Source: Lasioglossum baleicum (lineage: Eukaryota > Arthropoda > Insecta > Hymenoptera > Halictidae). Taken from it: 64,000 bases of DNA. The notes beneath the pieces were generated by a model. The model ran no database searches. It saw nothing but the letters and a program-made list of their open reading frames with translations, and was not told where the DNA came from. The stretch is taken from the NCBI RefSeq assembly GCF_051020765.1, contig NW_027469083.1, positions 1,116,001 through 1,180,000 of the forward strand, given 5' to 3'. How positions within the stretch are numbered: position 1 is the stretch's first letter; every line of letters starts with the position of its first letter. A program made the translations under genes and the position numbers. Below are positions 30,753 to 39,561 of the stretch, one piece after another.

Positions 30753-32698
30753 TGTCACGTCCGTCACTGTGTTTTTGTTACAGGTACCAGGAGAGAGAAA
30801 AGAGAACAGTGACAGACGGACGGTTGAGATATTATGATTAAAATGAGGAGTGGTCTTTCGTGCCGAGACAGCCGCGGGCTGTCATATGCACTAGGACAAC
30901 CGATATTGCTATGGATGCAGTCAAGAAAAGAACGTCCGACGCGGTTACAAGAAGTGTCCCGACAAGAATCACGCGCGAGATGATGCAACGAAAACGGTGA
31001 GTTTACAGGATTCAGCAATTATACAAGACATTATACGACTCACCGCAATGCTGTATTAACGCCTAATAATATTGTTGCAGCAGGAACTGGCGGTACTGGC
31101 AGTAGGTGTGGTACATCGGGTCTTCTATACAGATGTCCTCGAGGTGGGGAAGATCTGGCAGAGTTGCTGCTGCTCGGTTCGGGACGACATTAGTGGCCTT
31201 GGATGCTGGCCGCAAGACGACACGTTGATGAGTTGGCAGAGGAACGTCACGGATGATTCGGCAACGGACCCTGGGAACGATGATCGTGTCTCGGCTGTCG
31301 TCGTCGTCGGCTATGTCGATCACCTCTGGACAATCGACCGGATGCAGAACTGGCGTCGGAGCTCGCGAGAGGTCCGCGTGGTTGACCTCTTTAGGAGGGT
31401 TGCAAGGGCAACCGTATACAGAAACGTAATCGGACGCGTCACACGGAATGTGCTCGATGGTTCCCAGAAGTTCGGTCCACTCGGTAGTGGCAATGATTTG
31501 ATCGAGCACCGCTTTATTTCTCAACGCGCGTCTCAATTTAGCAAGTTGATACTTGCGTCCCGCTCGACGTGGGCGTCGCATGGGTAAGGAATAGTAATGA
31601 TGGAATATTAATAATATAATGAAAATGAACTTCCATTTGTTGTTAACCTTTTAGGTAGTTAACTCGCTTCACGTCTATAGTGGCGGCTCAGCGTTTCCAC
31701 TGCGCTCTTTAGACCAATTCTAGACGTGGCCCGAGAACTTCTCTATGACTCGCTTCAAATTCCTTATTGGCGGCTCAGCGTTTCCACTGCGCACTTTAGA
31801 CCAAGTCCGGATATGTCACGAGTTTAATATATTCGATGCAAGAACTGAATTGGAAGTTGGTGTTGAACTAACACAAGAATAACAAGATCGAAGCACTGGT
31901 ATAACAACGATATATTAAATAAGAACTGGTAAGTACACTGGTATACAATATGTAAGTAGTATTATAATAGGAATAGTAATTGGATTAATGAATAATGGAT
32001 ATAGTAATATGTTGTAGGAATAATGTATGAGAATTAGGAGTTGAGTTGAGTTGAGTTAGAGTTGGAATTGGAATTGGAATTAGGAGTGAAGGATCGACAC
32101 ACTTCACTATCGCGGAGCTAGACTGAACACGTCTGCTCTTGAAGCCGGACTGACTCTGAGGCCAGGTAGGCACGTCTGTGCGAGTCGCTGGCTGAAGGCG
32201 GACTGATGCAAGCGTCCGCTCTGCCTTGCCTCCTTCGGTCGGAGTGGGGATAGCTGACGCTGCAGTCTCTTTGTTCTTCAGTTGTCGGAGTGGGAGAACC
32301 GCTGACGCAGCAGCGTCTTCGCTCCCGGGGACTGCACGTGCATTTCTGCTGACGCTGCAGTCTCGTGGCTGTCCTATTGCCCTCTACGAGCGTGGGACTG
32401 CTGATGCAGCAGTCTTTGGATTTCTCGACGTTTCTAGAAGCTTCTAGATGCTTCCAGAGTGATGCAATACTTTATTGCATTATGTGTCGTGGTGATGGGT
32501 TGAAACTGAGGTAAGGTGTTGATCAAGGTGAAGTTATGGTGATGGGTAGAGACGGAGATAAGGATTAGAACAATAGAATAATGAGATCTTAATACTATGC
32601 TCTTATGTCTAGGGGACGGTGTGTGGATCTTATGCAGATCAGACCTTGTATACATAGTGTGTGTACAAGGCCAACGTCGTACATCGGACGACGTAACA
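30753..32698 (-). repeat. Chimeric LTR at the junction of the 2,433-bp duplication
   Basis: 1,946 bp. The left part matches the E5 3' LTR (GAAGTTGGTG; G at 31909 in ACAACGATAT). The right part matches the E4 5' LTR (A at 31972 in AGGAATAG; GAATTAGGAGTTG). Flanks agree: CCGC of E5 on the left, ATGC of E4 on the right. The crossover lies in 31910-31971. Confidence 0.9.
31063..31581 (-). CDS. LTR-encoded protein, chimeric LTR copy (172 aa)
   Basis: Intact, E5 type (GTIEH, PTHQ, MYHTY). Confidence 0.55.
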   Translation of the reverse strand: MRRPRRAGRKYQLAKLRRALRNKAVLDQIIATTEWTELLGTIEHIPCDASDYVSVYGCPCNPPKEVNHADLSRAPTPVLHPVDCPEVIDIADDDDSRDTIIVPRVRCRIIRDVPLPTHQRVVLRPASKATNVVPNRAAATLPDLPHLEDICIEDPMYHTYCQYRQFLLQQYY

Positions 32699-33185
32699 AT
32701 GCATCGTCCGGAGGTACTCCGCGCAGGGAGCACAGTTCTCGGCGAGTATTTCCTATATTTGTACGAAACACTGGTCGCACTGAAATGTTGTCGGTGTCGG
32801 CACGTGGGGCTGGGGCTGGTTTTGTAATGTCCGACAAGTCGTATTCGCAATGTTCATTTTTCGACTGTCTTTTCTCGGGGTTTAGGGTGGGTGGGGAATC
32901 ACTTTGTTCACTAACACTTTCACTTGCACTTTTCCTGTATCTTGCTGCATACGTGTAAGTATTGTCCTTTTGCTTCAGGAAGATGAAGAATCTTGTGAGG
33001 GAGCTCCATACGGCGACTGCTAGATGCAAACTCCATCCGTAAAGTGAGTGCAATGCAATACCATTGATTATGGTACTTATGATAGTCTTTATTGTTCGGA
33101 TTGCTATATATATTCCTAGCACTCCAGCACTGATTGAACCAAATGTGGTGAATCCTGACCACAGTTTTTGTGCTGTTGATTCCGC
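32699..33185 (-). pseudogene. env: E3 envelope C-terminal fragment, duplicate
   Basis: Same sequence as 30266-30752. Ends at CCGC (33182-33185), the left TSD of E5. Confidence 0.83.
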
Positions 33186-35133
33186 TGTCACGTCCGTCAC
33201 TGTGTTTTTGTTACAGGTACCAGGAGAGAGAAAAGAGAACAGTGACAGACGGACGGTTGAGATATTATGATTAAAATGAGGAGTGGTCTTTCGTGCCGAG
33301 ACAGCCGCGGGCTGTCATATGCACTAGGACAACCGATATTGCTATGGATGCAGTCAAGAAAAGAACGTCCGACGCGGTTACAAGAAGTGTCCCGACAAGA
33401 ATCACGCGCGAGATGATGCAACGAAAACGGTGAGTTTACAGGATTCAGCAATTATACAAGACATTATACGACTCACCGCAATGCTGTATTAACGCCTAAT
33501 AATATTGTTGCAGCAGGAACTGGCGGTACTGGCAGTAGGTGTGGTACATCGGGTCTTCTATACAGATGTCCTCGAGGTGGGGAAGATCTGGCAGAGTTGC
33601 TGCTGCTCGGTTCGGGACGACATTAGTGGCCTTGGATGCTGGCCGCAAGACGACACGTTGATGAGTTGGCAGAGGAACGTCACGGATGATTCGGCAACGG
33701 ACCCTGGGAACGATGATCGTGTCTCGGCTGTCGTCGTCGTCGGCTATGTCGATCACCTCTGGACAATCGACCGGATGCAGAACTGGCGTCGGAGCTCGCG
33801 AGAGGTCCGCGTGGTTGACCTCTTTAGGAGGGTTGCAAGGGCAACCGTATACAGAAACGTAATCGGACGCGTCACACGGAATGTGCTCGATGGTTCCCAG
33901 AAGTTCGGTCCACTCGGTAGTGGCAATGATTTGATCGAGCACCGCTTTATTTCTCAACGCGCGTCTCAATTTAGCAAGTTGATACTTGCGTCCCGCTCGA
34001 CGTGGGCGTCGCATGGGTAAGGAATAGTAATGATGGAATATTAATAATATAATGAAAATGAACTTCCATTTGTTGTTAACCTTTTAGGTAGTTAACTCGC
34101 TTCACGTCTATAGTGGCGGCTCAGCGTTTCCACTGCGCTCTTTAGACCAATTCTAGACGTGGCCCGAGAACTTCTCTATGACTCGCTTCAAATTCCTTAT
34201 TGGCGGCTCAGCGTTTCCACTGCGCACTTTAGACCAAGTCCGGATATGTCACGAGTTTAATATATTCGATGCAAGAACTGAATTGGAAGTTGGTGTTGAA
34301 CTAACACAAGAATAACAAGATCGAAGCACTGGTATAACAACGATATATTAAATAAGAACTGGTAAGTACACTGGTATACAATATGTAAGTAGTATTATAA
34401 TAGGAGTAGTAATTGGATTAATGAATAATGGATATAGTAATATGTTGTAGGAATAATGTATGAGTTGAGTTGAGTTGAGTTAGAATTGGAATTGGAATTG
34501 GAATTAGGAGTGAAGGATCGACACACTTCACTATCGCGGAGCTAGACTGAACACGTCTGCTCTTGAAGTCGGAAGAAGCCGGACTGGCGGCTGAGGCCAG
34601 GTAGGCACGTCTGTGCGAGTCGCTGGCTGAAGGCGGACTGATGCAAGCGCCTGCTCTGCCTTGCCTCCTTCGGTCGGAGTGGGGATAGCTGACGCTGCAG
34701 TCTCTTTGTTCTTCAGTCGTCGGAGTGGGAGAACCGCTGACGCAGCAGCGTCTTCGCTCCCGGGGACTGCACGTGCATTTCTGCTGACGCTGCAGTCTCG
34801 TGGCTGTCCTATTGCCCTCTACGAGCGTGGGACTGCTGATGCAGCAGTCTTTGGACTTCTCGACGTTTCTAGAAGCTTCTAGATGCTTCCAGAGTGATGC
34901 AATACTTTATTGCATTATGTGTCGTGGTGATGGGTTGAAACTGAGGTAAGGTGTTGATCAAGGTGAAGTTATGGTGATGGGTAGAGACGGAGATAAGGAT
35001 TAGAACAATAGAATAATGAGATCTTAATACTATGCTCTTATGTCTAGGGGACGGTGTGTGGATCTTATGTAGATCAGACCTTGTATACATAGTGTGTGTA
35101 CAAGGCCAACGTCGTACATCGGACGACGTAACA
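33186..35133 (-). repeat. E5 3' LTR (1,948 bp)
   Basis: Complete; followed by CCTCCCAACGCGG (reversed polypurine tract). Confidence 0.92.
33496..34014 (-). CDS. LTR-encoded protein, E5 copy (172 aa)
   Basis: Intact; GTIEH, PTHQ, MYHTY type. Confidence 0.58.
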   Translation of the reverse strand: MRRPRRAGRKYQLAKLRRALRNKAVLDQIIATTEWTELLGTIEHIPCDASDYVSVYGCPCNPPKEVNHADLSRAPTPVLHPVDCPEVIDIADDDDSRDTIIVPRVRCRIIRDVPLPTHQRVVLRPASKATNVVPNRAAATLPDLPHLEDICIEDPMYHTYCQYRQFLLQQYY

Positions 35134-35199
35134 CCTCCCAACGCGGAAAAGAAATTTCTTACAAGGAAGAAATTTCTCGCTCAACACTCGATCACACAC

Positions 35200-37430
35200 T
35201 CATTCATGCGACGCATCGTCCGGAGGTACTCCGCGCAGGGAGCACAGTTCTCGGCGAGTATTTTCTATATTTGAACGAAACACTGGTCGCACTGAAATGT
35301 TGTCGGTGTCGGCACGTGGGGCTGGGGCTGGTTTTATGCAAATTATTTCGCTTTGTTCATTTTGCATAATTGGGTTTTGGGTGGGTGGGGAATCACTGGT
35401 GTCACTGTCACTTTTGTCTTTTCTTATCTTCTTCCAGATGAGTGTCACGTTTCGCTGACGCGGGGTTTGCGTTGGATTATTCGGCGCACGCTTGAGTTTG
35501 TTTGCATGTACAATCTTAAAATGGTTCCCTACTTTAATTTTTACATTGTTTGAGTCTAAGATGTCGCAGATTTCATGTGGACCCGTATATTGCGCATCAA
35601 ATTTGCCCTTGCAGGGTTCTTTGAGTAGGAATACCTGTTCTATATCTTCCGGTGGTCGAAGGAGATTCTGTCGACGCTGGGTTTCGGATTTCGCTCGCTT
35701 ATCGGTGTTGACCGGACGCGTGATTATCGCGGATTCTAATTTCGCGTCAGCGGAGGACTGTATTGAAATCTCCTGGGAGGGTTTCTTATCGCAAATCGCA
35801 GGAGACGCTACAATCATTGTTCGCGGGTTATTGCAAAGGTATAGTATAATACGAAATTTGTTTCTCCTTTTTGCTGACGCGTATTTTACAGACGTATAAT
35901 TTCTAGATGGATGGAAATCGCTTTGCGGTGCACGGATACTTGACCGTTGAGACTGGAAGAGATCATGTTCCGGCGAAAAATCAGAGGTAGGTTTTTGAAA
36001 TGAAATATAGACTCTCTTTGACTCTGATTTAGAAATTATCGCGGGATGATCTTTTATGATCGACTCGTATGCTCGGTCTATACGAGGTAGAGTTTTATGC
36101 TTTATTTTATGTAGACGTTCTGTCGTCTTTAGAGAATCAAAGGCGGGGACATTTCCTTTCAACCTAGACTCGGAATAGAAACAATCGGACTTGATACCGG
36201 AGCTTGTAGAATAAACCTTCATAGGTTTGAATTCGCGGGAGTCTTCTTTGGACTCTGGATTAAAATTGTCGGGATGGTTACCGAATACGTCGGGATGGTT
36301 ACCGGAATTGAAAAGGTCGGGATGGTTACCGAATGCGTCGGGATGGTTACCGGAGTTAGAATAATGATCGGGCTGGTTACCGGAGTTAGTATAAGAATCG
36401 GGCTGGTTACCGGAGTTAGTATAATGATCGGGCTGGTTACCGGAGTTAGTATAAGAATCGGGCTGGTTACCGGAGTTAGTAATGTCGGGATGGTTACCGA
36501 ATACGTCGGGACGATACCCGGAAGTAGAAAGGTCGGGATGGTTACCGAATACGTCGGGATGATACCCGGAATTAGAAAGGTCGGGATGGTTACCGAATGC
36601 GTCGGGATGATACCCGGAATTAGAAAGGTCGGGATGGTTACCGAATGCGTCGGGATGATACCCGGAATTAGAAAGGTCGGGATGGTTACCGAATGCGTCG
36701 GGATGATACCCGGAATTAGAAAGGTCGGGATGGTTACCGAATGCGTCGGGATGGTTCCCGGAATTAGAAAGGTCGGAAGAGTACGACTCGATTTCTTCTA
36801 TCTCCAATGGGGGCAATCGAAATGAAACTCTTTCCGACGAGGTGTTAAAACACCGGAGGCTCGCTTTGCCTTTACGATTGGTGACGACGCAGTCACCCAG
36901 GAATACATCCGGCGCTACATTAACACGGCGGATATATCCCTGTTTAGGTCCTTCTACGTCGACCGCTATGCACGCAACGGTACGAGGTTCGAGGACGAAT
37001 TCTTCGGATTTCGGAGGAGTCTTTGTTCGGACTCGATCCTCACGCTCCACGACCCGACTTCTCGCAGTGTACTCCGATATCTCTCGAGTCTCCTTCGATT
37101 CCGGCCGGCTTTTCACGGCGTTTTTCTCTAGGGAGTACTCGATCGAATCCCGAGGAGGCATTGAAATAACCTCCGTCACCGGGGCTCTGCAAGGTCTGAC
37201 CGCGGGTGCACGAGGATTTGAGGAAGACACTCGAACGTTCCTTGCCGAATGTTCCTCACGCTTGGCGGCTGGAGTTTTAACGAGATCGTTGGTCATAGAC
37301 GAAGGCATTGAAATAACCTCTGCTGCCAATTTATCGCGAGGCTCAGCCGTGGGCGCGCAAGGGTTCGAGAAGGGAACCCGAATGTTTCCTATCGTTATGT
37401 ATTCATTCGCAAAGGAGATCTCGGCTCCTG
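35200..37430 (-). pseudogene. E5 Pol-frame ORF, distal part: protease end - linker - HPD repeats - integrase remnant - tail
   Basis: Minus strand from 37430: AEISFANEYITIGNIRVPFS (end of protease), PR-RT linker, HPD repeats (36267-36775), a basic region like E4's, NLLRPPEDIEQ joined to VFLLKEPCKGKFDAQYTGPHE, then a divergent tail (KSDSDTSDSPPTQNPIMQN ... PPDDASHE). The start of the protease is on the other side of E6 at 46720-46955. Any ATG-initiated frame continuing right of 37430 borrows antisense LTR sequence and is not real. Confidence 0.85.
36267..36775 (-). repeat. HPD/QPD tandem repeat, E5 version
   Basis: Runs of 48-bp SGYHPDAFGNHPDLSN units and 30-bp QPD units. The duplicate at 60437-60590 is 360 bp shorter. 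Confidence 0.87.
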
Positions 37431-37648
37431 TGTTACGTCGTCCGATGTACGACGTTGGCCTTGTACACACACTATGTATACAAGGTCTGATCTGCATAAG
37501 ATCCATACACCGTCCCCTAGACATAAGAGCATAATATTAAGATCTCATTATTGTATTGTTCTAATCCTTATCTCCGTCTCTACCCATCACCATAACTTCA
37601 CCTTGATCAACACCTTACCTCAGTTTCAACCCATCACCACGACACATA

Positions 37649-37667
37649 ATGCAATAAAGTATTGCAT
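37649..37667 (+). terminator. AATAAA in a hairpin-forming inverted repeat (possible polyadenylation signal)
   Basis: ATGCAATA / TATTGCAT arms around AAG, with AATAAA at 37653-37658, ~220 bp into the LTR. Conserved in most copies; one arm is mutated in E2. A second AATAAA lies inside the LTR ORF near 38675, so which one is used is unknown. Confidence 0.35.
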
Positions 37668-37673
37668 CACTCT

Positions 37674-37708
37674 GGAAGCATCTAGAAGCTTCTAGAAACG
37701 TCGAGAAG
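37674..37708 (+). promoter_or_regulatory. Extended heat-shock-element-like array
   Basis: Seven contiguous 5-bp units of alternating nGAAn/nTTCn. Units 1, 3, 4, 5 and 7 fit exactly; units 2 (CATCT) and 6 (CGTCG) have one mismatch each. Units 3-5 form a perfect three-unit HSE (AGAAGCTTCTAGAAA). Present in every LTR copy in the window. Confidence 0.6.
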
Positions 37709-37770
37709 TCCAAAGACTGCTGCATCAGCAGTCCCACGCTCGTAGAGGGCAATAGGACAGCCACGAGACT

Positions 37771-37874
37771 GCAGCGTCAGCAGAAATGCACGTGCAGTCC
37801 CCGGGAGCGAAGACGCTGCTGCGTCAGCGGTTCTCCCACTCCGACGACTGAAGAACAAAGAGACTGCAGCGTCA
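37771..37874 (+). promoter_or_regulatory. Three CncC/Maf (ARE-like) motifs
   Basis: TGACnnnGC on the minus strand at 37771-37779 (TGACGCTGC), 37818-37826 (TGACGCAGC) and 37866-37874 (TGACGCTGC), each within a repeated GACTGCAGCGTCAGC-like motif. A related palindrome, GACTGCTG-CAT-CAGCAGTC, lies at 37715-37733. Fit to the antioxidant-response core is by eye. Confidence 0.4.
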
Positions 37875-37924
37875 GCTATCCCCACTCCGAACGAAGGAGG
37901 CAAGGCAGAGCAGGCGCTTGCATC

Positions 37925-38005
37925 AGTCCGCCTCCATCTCGCGACTCGAGCAGTCCGCCTCCAGACAACGACTCGAACAGTCCGCCTTCAGCCAGCGACT
38001 CGCAC
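37925..38005 (+). repeat. 27-bp tandem repeat in the LTR (3 units)
   Basis: Three units beginning AGTCCGCCT and ending in CGACTCG plus 3 bases. Other LTRs have one or two units, which accounts for most of E6's extra LTR length. Confidence 0.75.
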
Positions 38006-38388
38006 AGACGTGCCTACCTGGCCTCAGAGTCAGTCCGGCTTCTTCCGACTTCAAGAGCAGACGTGTTCAGTCTAGCTCCGCGATAGTGAAGTGTGTCGAT
38101 CCTTCACTCCTAATTCCAATTCCAATTCCAACTCTAACTCAACTCAACTCAAGTCTTAATTCTCATACATTATTCCTATAACATATTACAATATCCATTA
38201 TTCATTAATCCAATTACTACTCCTATTATAATACTACTTACATATTGTATACCAGTGTACTTACCAGTTCTTATTTAATATATCGTTGTTATACCAGTGC
38301 TTCGATCTTGTTATTCTTGTGTTAGTTCAACACCATCTTCCAATTCAGTTCTTGCATCAAATATATTAAACTCGTGACATATCCGGAC

Positions 38389-38512
38389 TTGGTCTAAAGT
38401 GCGCAGTGGAAACGCTGAGCCGCCAATAAGGAATTTGAAGCGAGTCATAGAGAAGTTCTCGTGCCACGTCTAGAATTGGTCTAAAGTGCGCAGTGGAAAC
38501 GCTGAGCCGCCA
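38389..38512 (+). repeat. Two 37-bp direct repeats upstream of the LTR ORF
   Basis: Copies at 38389-38425 and 38476-38512 (start TTGGTCTAAAG, end GAGCCGCCA), 87 bp apart. Present in all complete LTRs; in several copies one repeat has CTCTTTAG for CACTTTAG. The duplicated pair suggests a regulatory element; the function is unknown. Confidence 0.7.
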
Positions 38513-38611
38513 CTATAGACGTGAAGCGAGTTAACTACCAAAAAGGTTAATAACAAGTGGAAGTTCATTTTCATTATATTATTAATATTCCATCATTACT
38601 ATTCCTTACCC

Positions 38612-39130
38612 ATGCGACGCCCACGTCGAGCGGGACGCAAGTATCAACTTGCTAAATTGAGACGCGCGTTGAGAAATAAAGCGGTGCTCGATCAAATCAT
38701 TGCCACTACCGAGTGGACCGAACTTCTGGGAACCACCGAGCACATTCCGTGTGACGCGTCCGATTACGTTTCTGTATACGGTTGCCCTTGCAACCCTCCT
38801 AAAGAGGTCAACCACGCGGACCTCTCGCGAGCTCCGACGCCAGTTCTACATCCGGTCGATTGTCCAGAGGTGATCGACATAGCCGACGACGACGACAGCC
38901 GAGACACGATCATCGTTCCCAGGGTCCGTTGCCGAATCATCCGTGACGTTCCTCTGCCAGCTCATCAACGTGTCGTCTTGCGGCCAGCATCCAAGGCCAC
39001 TAACGTCGTCCCGAACCGAGCAGCAGCAACTCTGCCAGATCTTCCCCACCTCGAGGACATCTGTATAGAAGATCTGATGTACGACACCTACTGTCAGTAC
39101 CGCCAGTTCCTGCTGCAACAATATTATTAG
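38612..39130 (+). CDS. LTR-encoded protein (172 aa), E6 5' LTR copy; reference description
   Basis: ORF entirely inside the LTR, sense to the element, starting MRRPRRAGRKYQLAK. The N-terminal ~22 residues are strongly basic (candidate nuclear localisation/nucleic-acid-binding segment). The middle has CPCNPP. Residues ~95-110 read PEVIDIADDDDSRDTIIV, a hydrophobic core followed by acids that resembles a SUMO-interacting motif, with a second hydrophobic core (TIIV) close by. The C-terminus is Tyr/Gln-rich (YCQYRQFLLQQYY). No recognised domain. All 17 complete LTRs keep this frame open despite many amino-acid differences. LTR-encoded proteins are known elsewhere (for example Sag in MMTV), but no homology to them is visible. 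An antisense ORF overlaps it and is judged a shadow. Confidence 0.62.
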   Translation: MRRPRRAGRKYQLAKLRRALRNKAVLDQIIATTEWTELLGTTEHIPCDASDYVSVYGCPCNPPKEVNHADLSRAPTPVLHPVDCPEVIDIADDDDSRDTIIVPRVRCRIIRDVPLPAHQRVVLRPASKATNVVPNRAAATLPDLPHLEDICIEDLMYDTYCQYRQFLLQQYY

Positions 39131-39454
39131 GCGTTAATACAACATTGCGGTGAGTCGTATAATATCTTGTATAATTGTTGAATCCTGTAAACTCACCGTT
39201 CTCGTTGCATCCTCTCGCGCGCGATTCTTGTCGGGACACTTCTTGTAACCGCGTCGGACGTTCTCTTCTTGACTGCATCCATAGCAATATCGGTTGTCCT
39301 AGTGCATATGACAGCCCGCGGCTGTCTCGGCACGAAAGACCACTCCTCAATTACTTGTCATATATCCACCGTCCGTCTGTCACTGTTCTTGAGTGCCATC
39401 CTTTTCTCTCTCTTGGTACCTGTAACAAAAACACAGTGACGGACGTGACAAATT

Positions 39455-39471
39455 TGGCGCAGTCGGTAGGA
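39455..39471 (+). other. E6 primer-binding site
   Basis: TGGCGCAGTCGGTAGGA, 4 nt after the LTR end. Matches the tRNA-Ser-type PBS of errantiviruses; would prime minus-strand DNA synthesis. Confidence 0.88.
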
Positions 39472-39561
39472 CATCGAAGTGGTCGCCGATATTTGCATTA
39501 ATAAGCCCCGACGCGTGTGTGTACGAAATTCACATTTTAAATCTCATTTATATCCTCCAAA

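Larger units (their letters stand above)
29477..34404. repeat. Tandem duplication 3 (unit 2,433 bp, two copies)
   Basis: The E3 env fragment (30266 and 32699) and the LTR start (30753 and 33186) repeat at 2,433 bp with identical ORFs. The corresponding part of the large duplicate (56869-57356) has only one copy. Confidence 0.88.
37431..39450 (+). repeat. E6 5' LTR (2,020 bp)
   Basis: TGTTACGTCGTCCG ... CGGACGTGACA, with near-complementary ends. In order: an AATAAA inside a short inverted repeat, a heat-shock-like array, a GC-rich block with CncC/Maf-like motifs, three 27-bp repeats, an AC/T-rich minisatellite (AATTCC / AACTC), two 37-bp direct repeats, and the 172-aa ORF. The start of transcription and the U3/R/U5 limits cannot be fixed from sequence. 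Confidence 0.95.

Noticed and set aside
30162..30767. 201-aa ORF containing env C-terminus (also at 32595 and 56765)
   Set aside because: Its first residues and its last ~30 come from the adjacent LTRs; only 30266-30752 is env.
35200..37524. 774-aa ORF starting MSRGRCMDLMQ (and its 654-aa counterpart at 59370-61334)
   Set aside because: The ATG and first ~31 residues are antisense sequence of the E6 LTR; the true E5 protease start is at 46955 and upstream.
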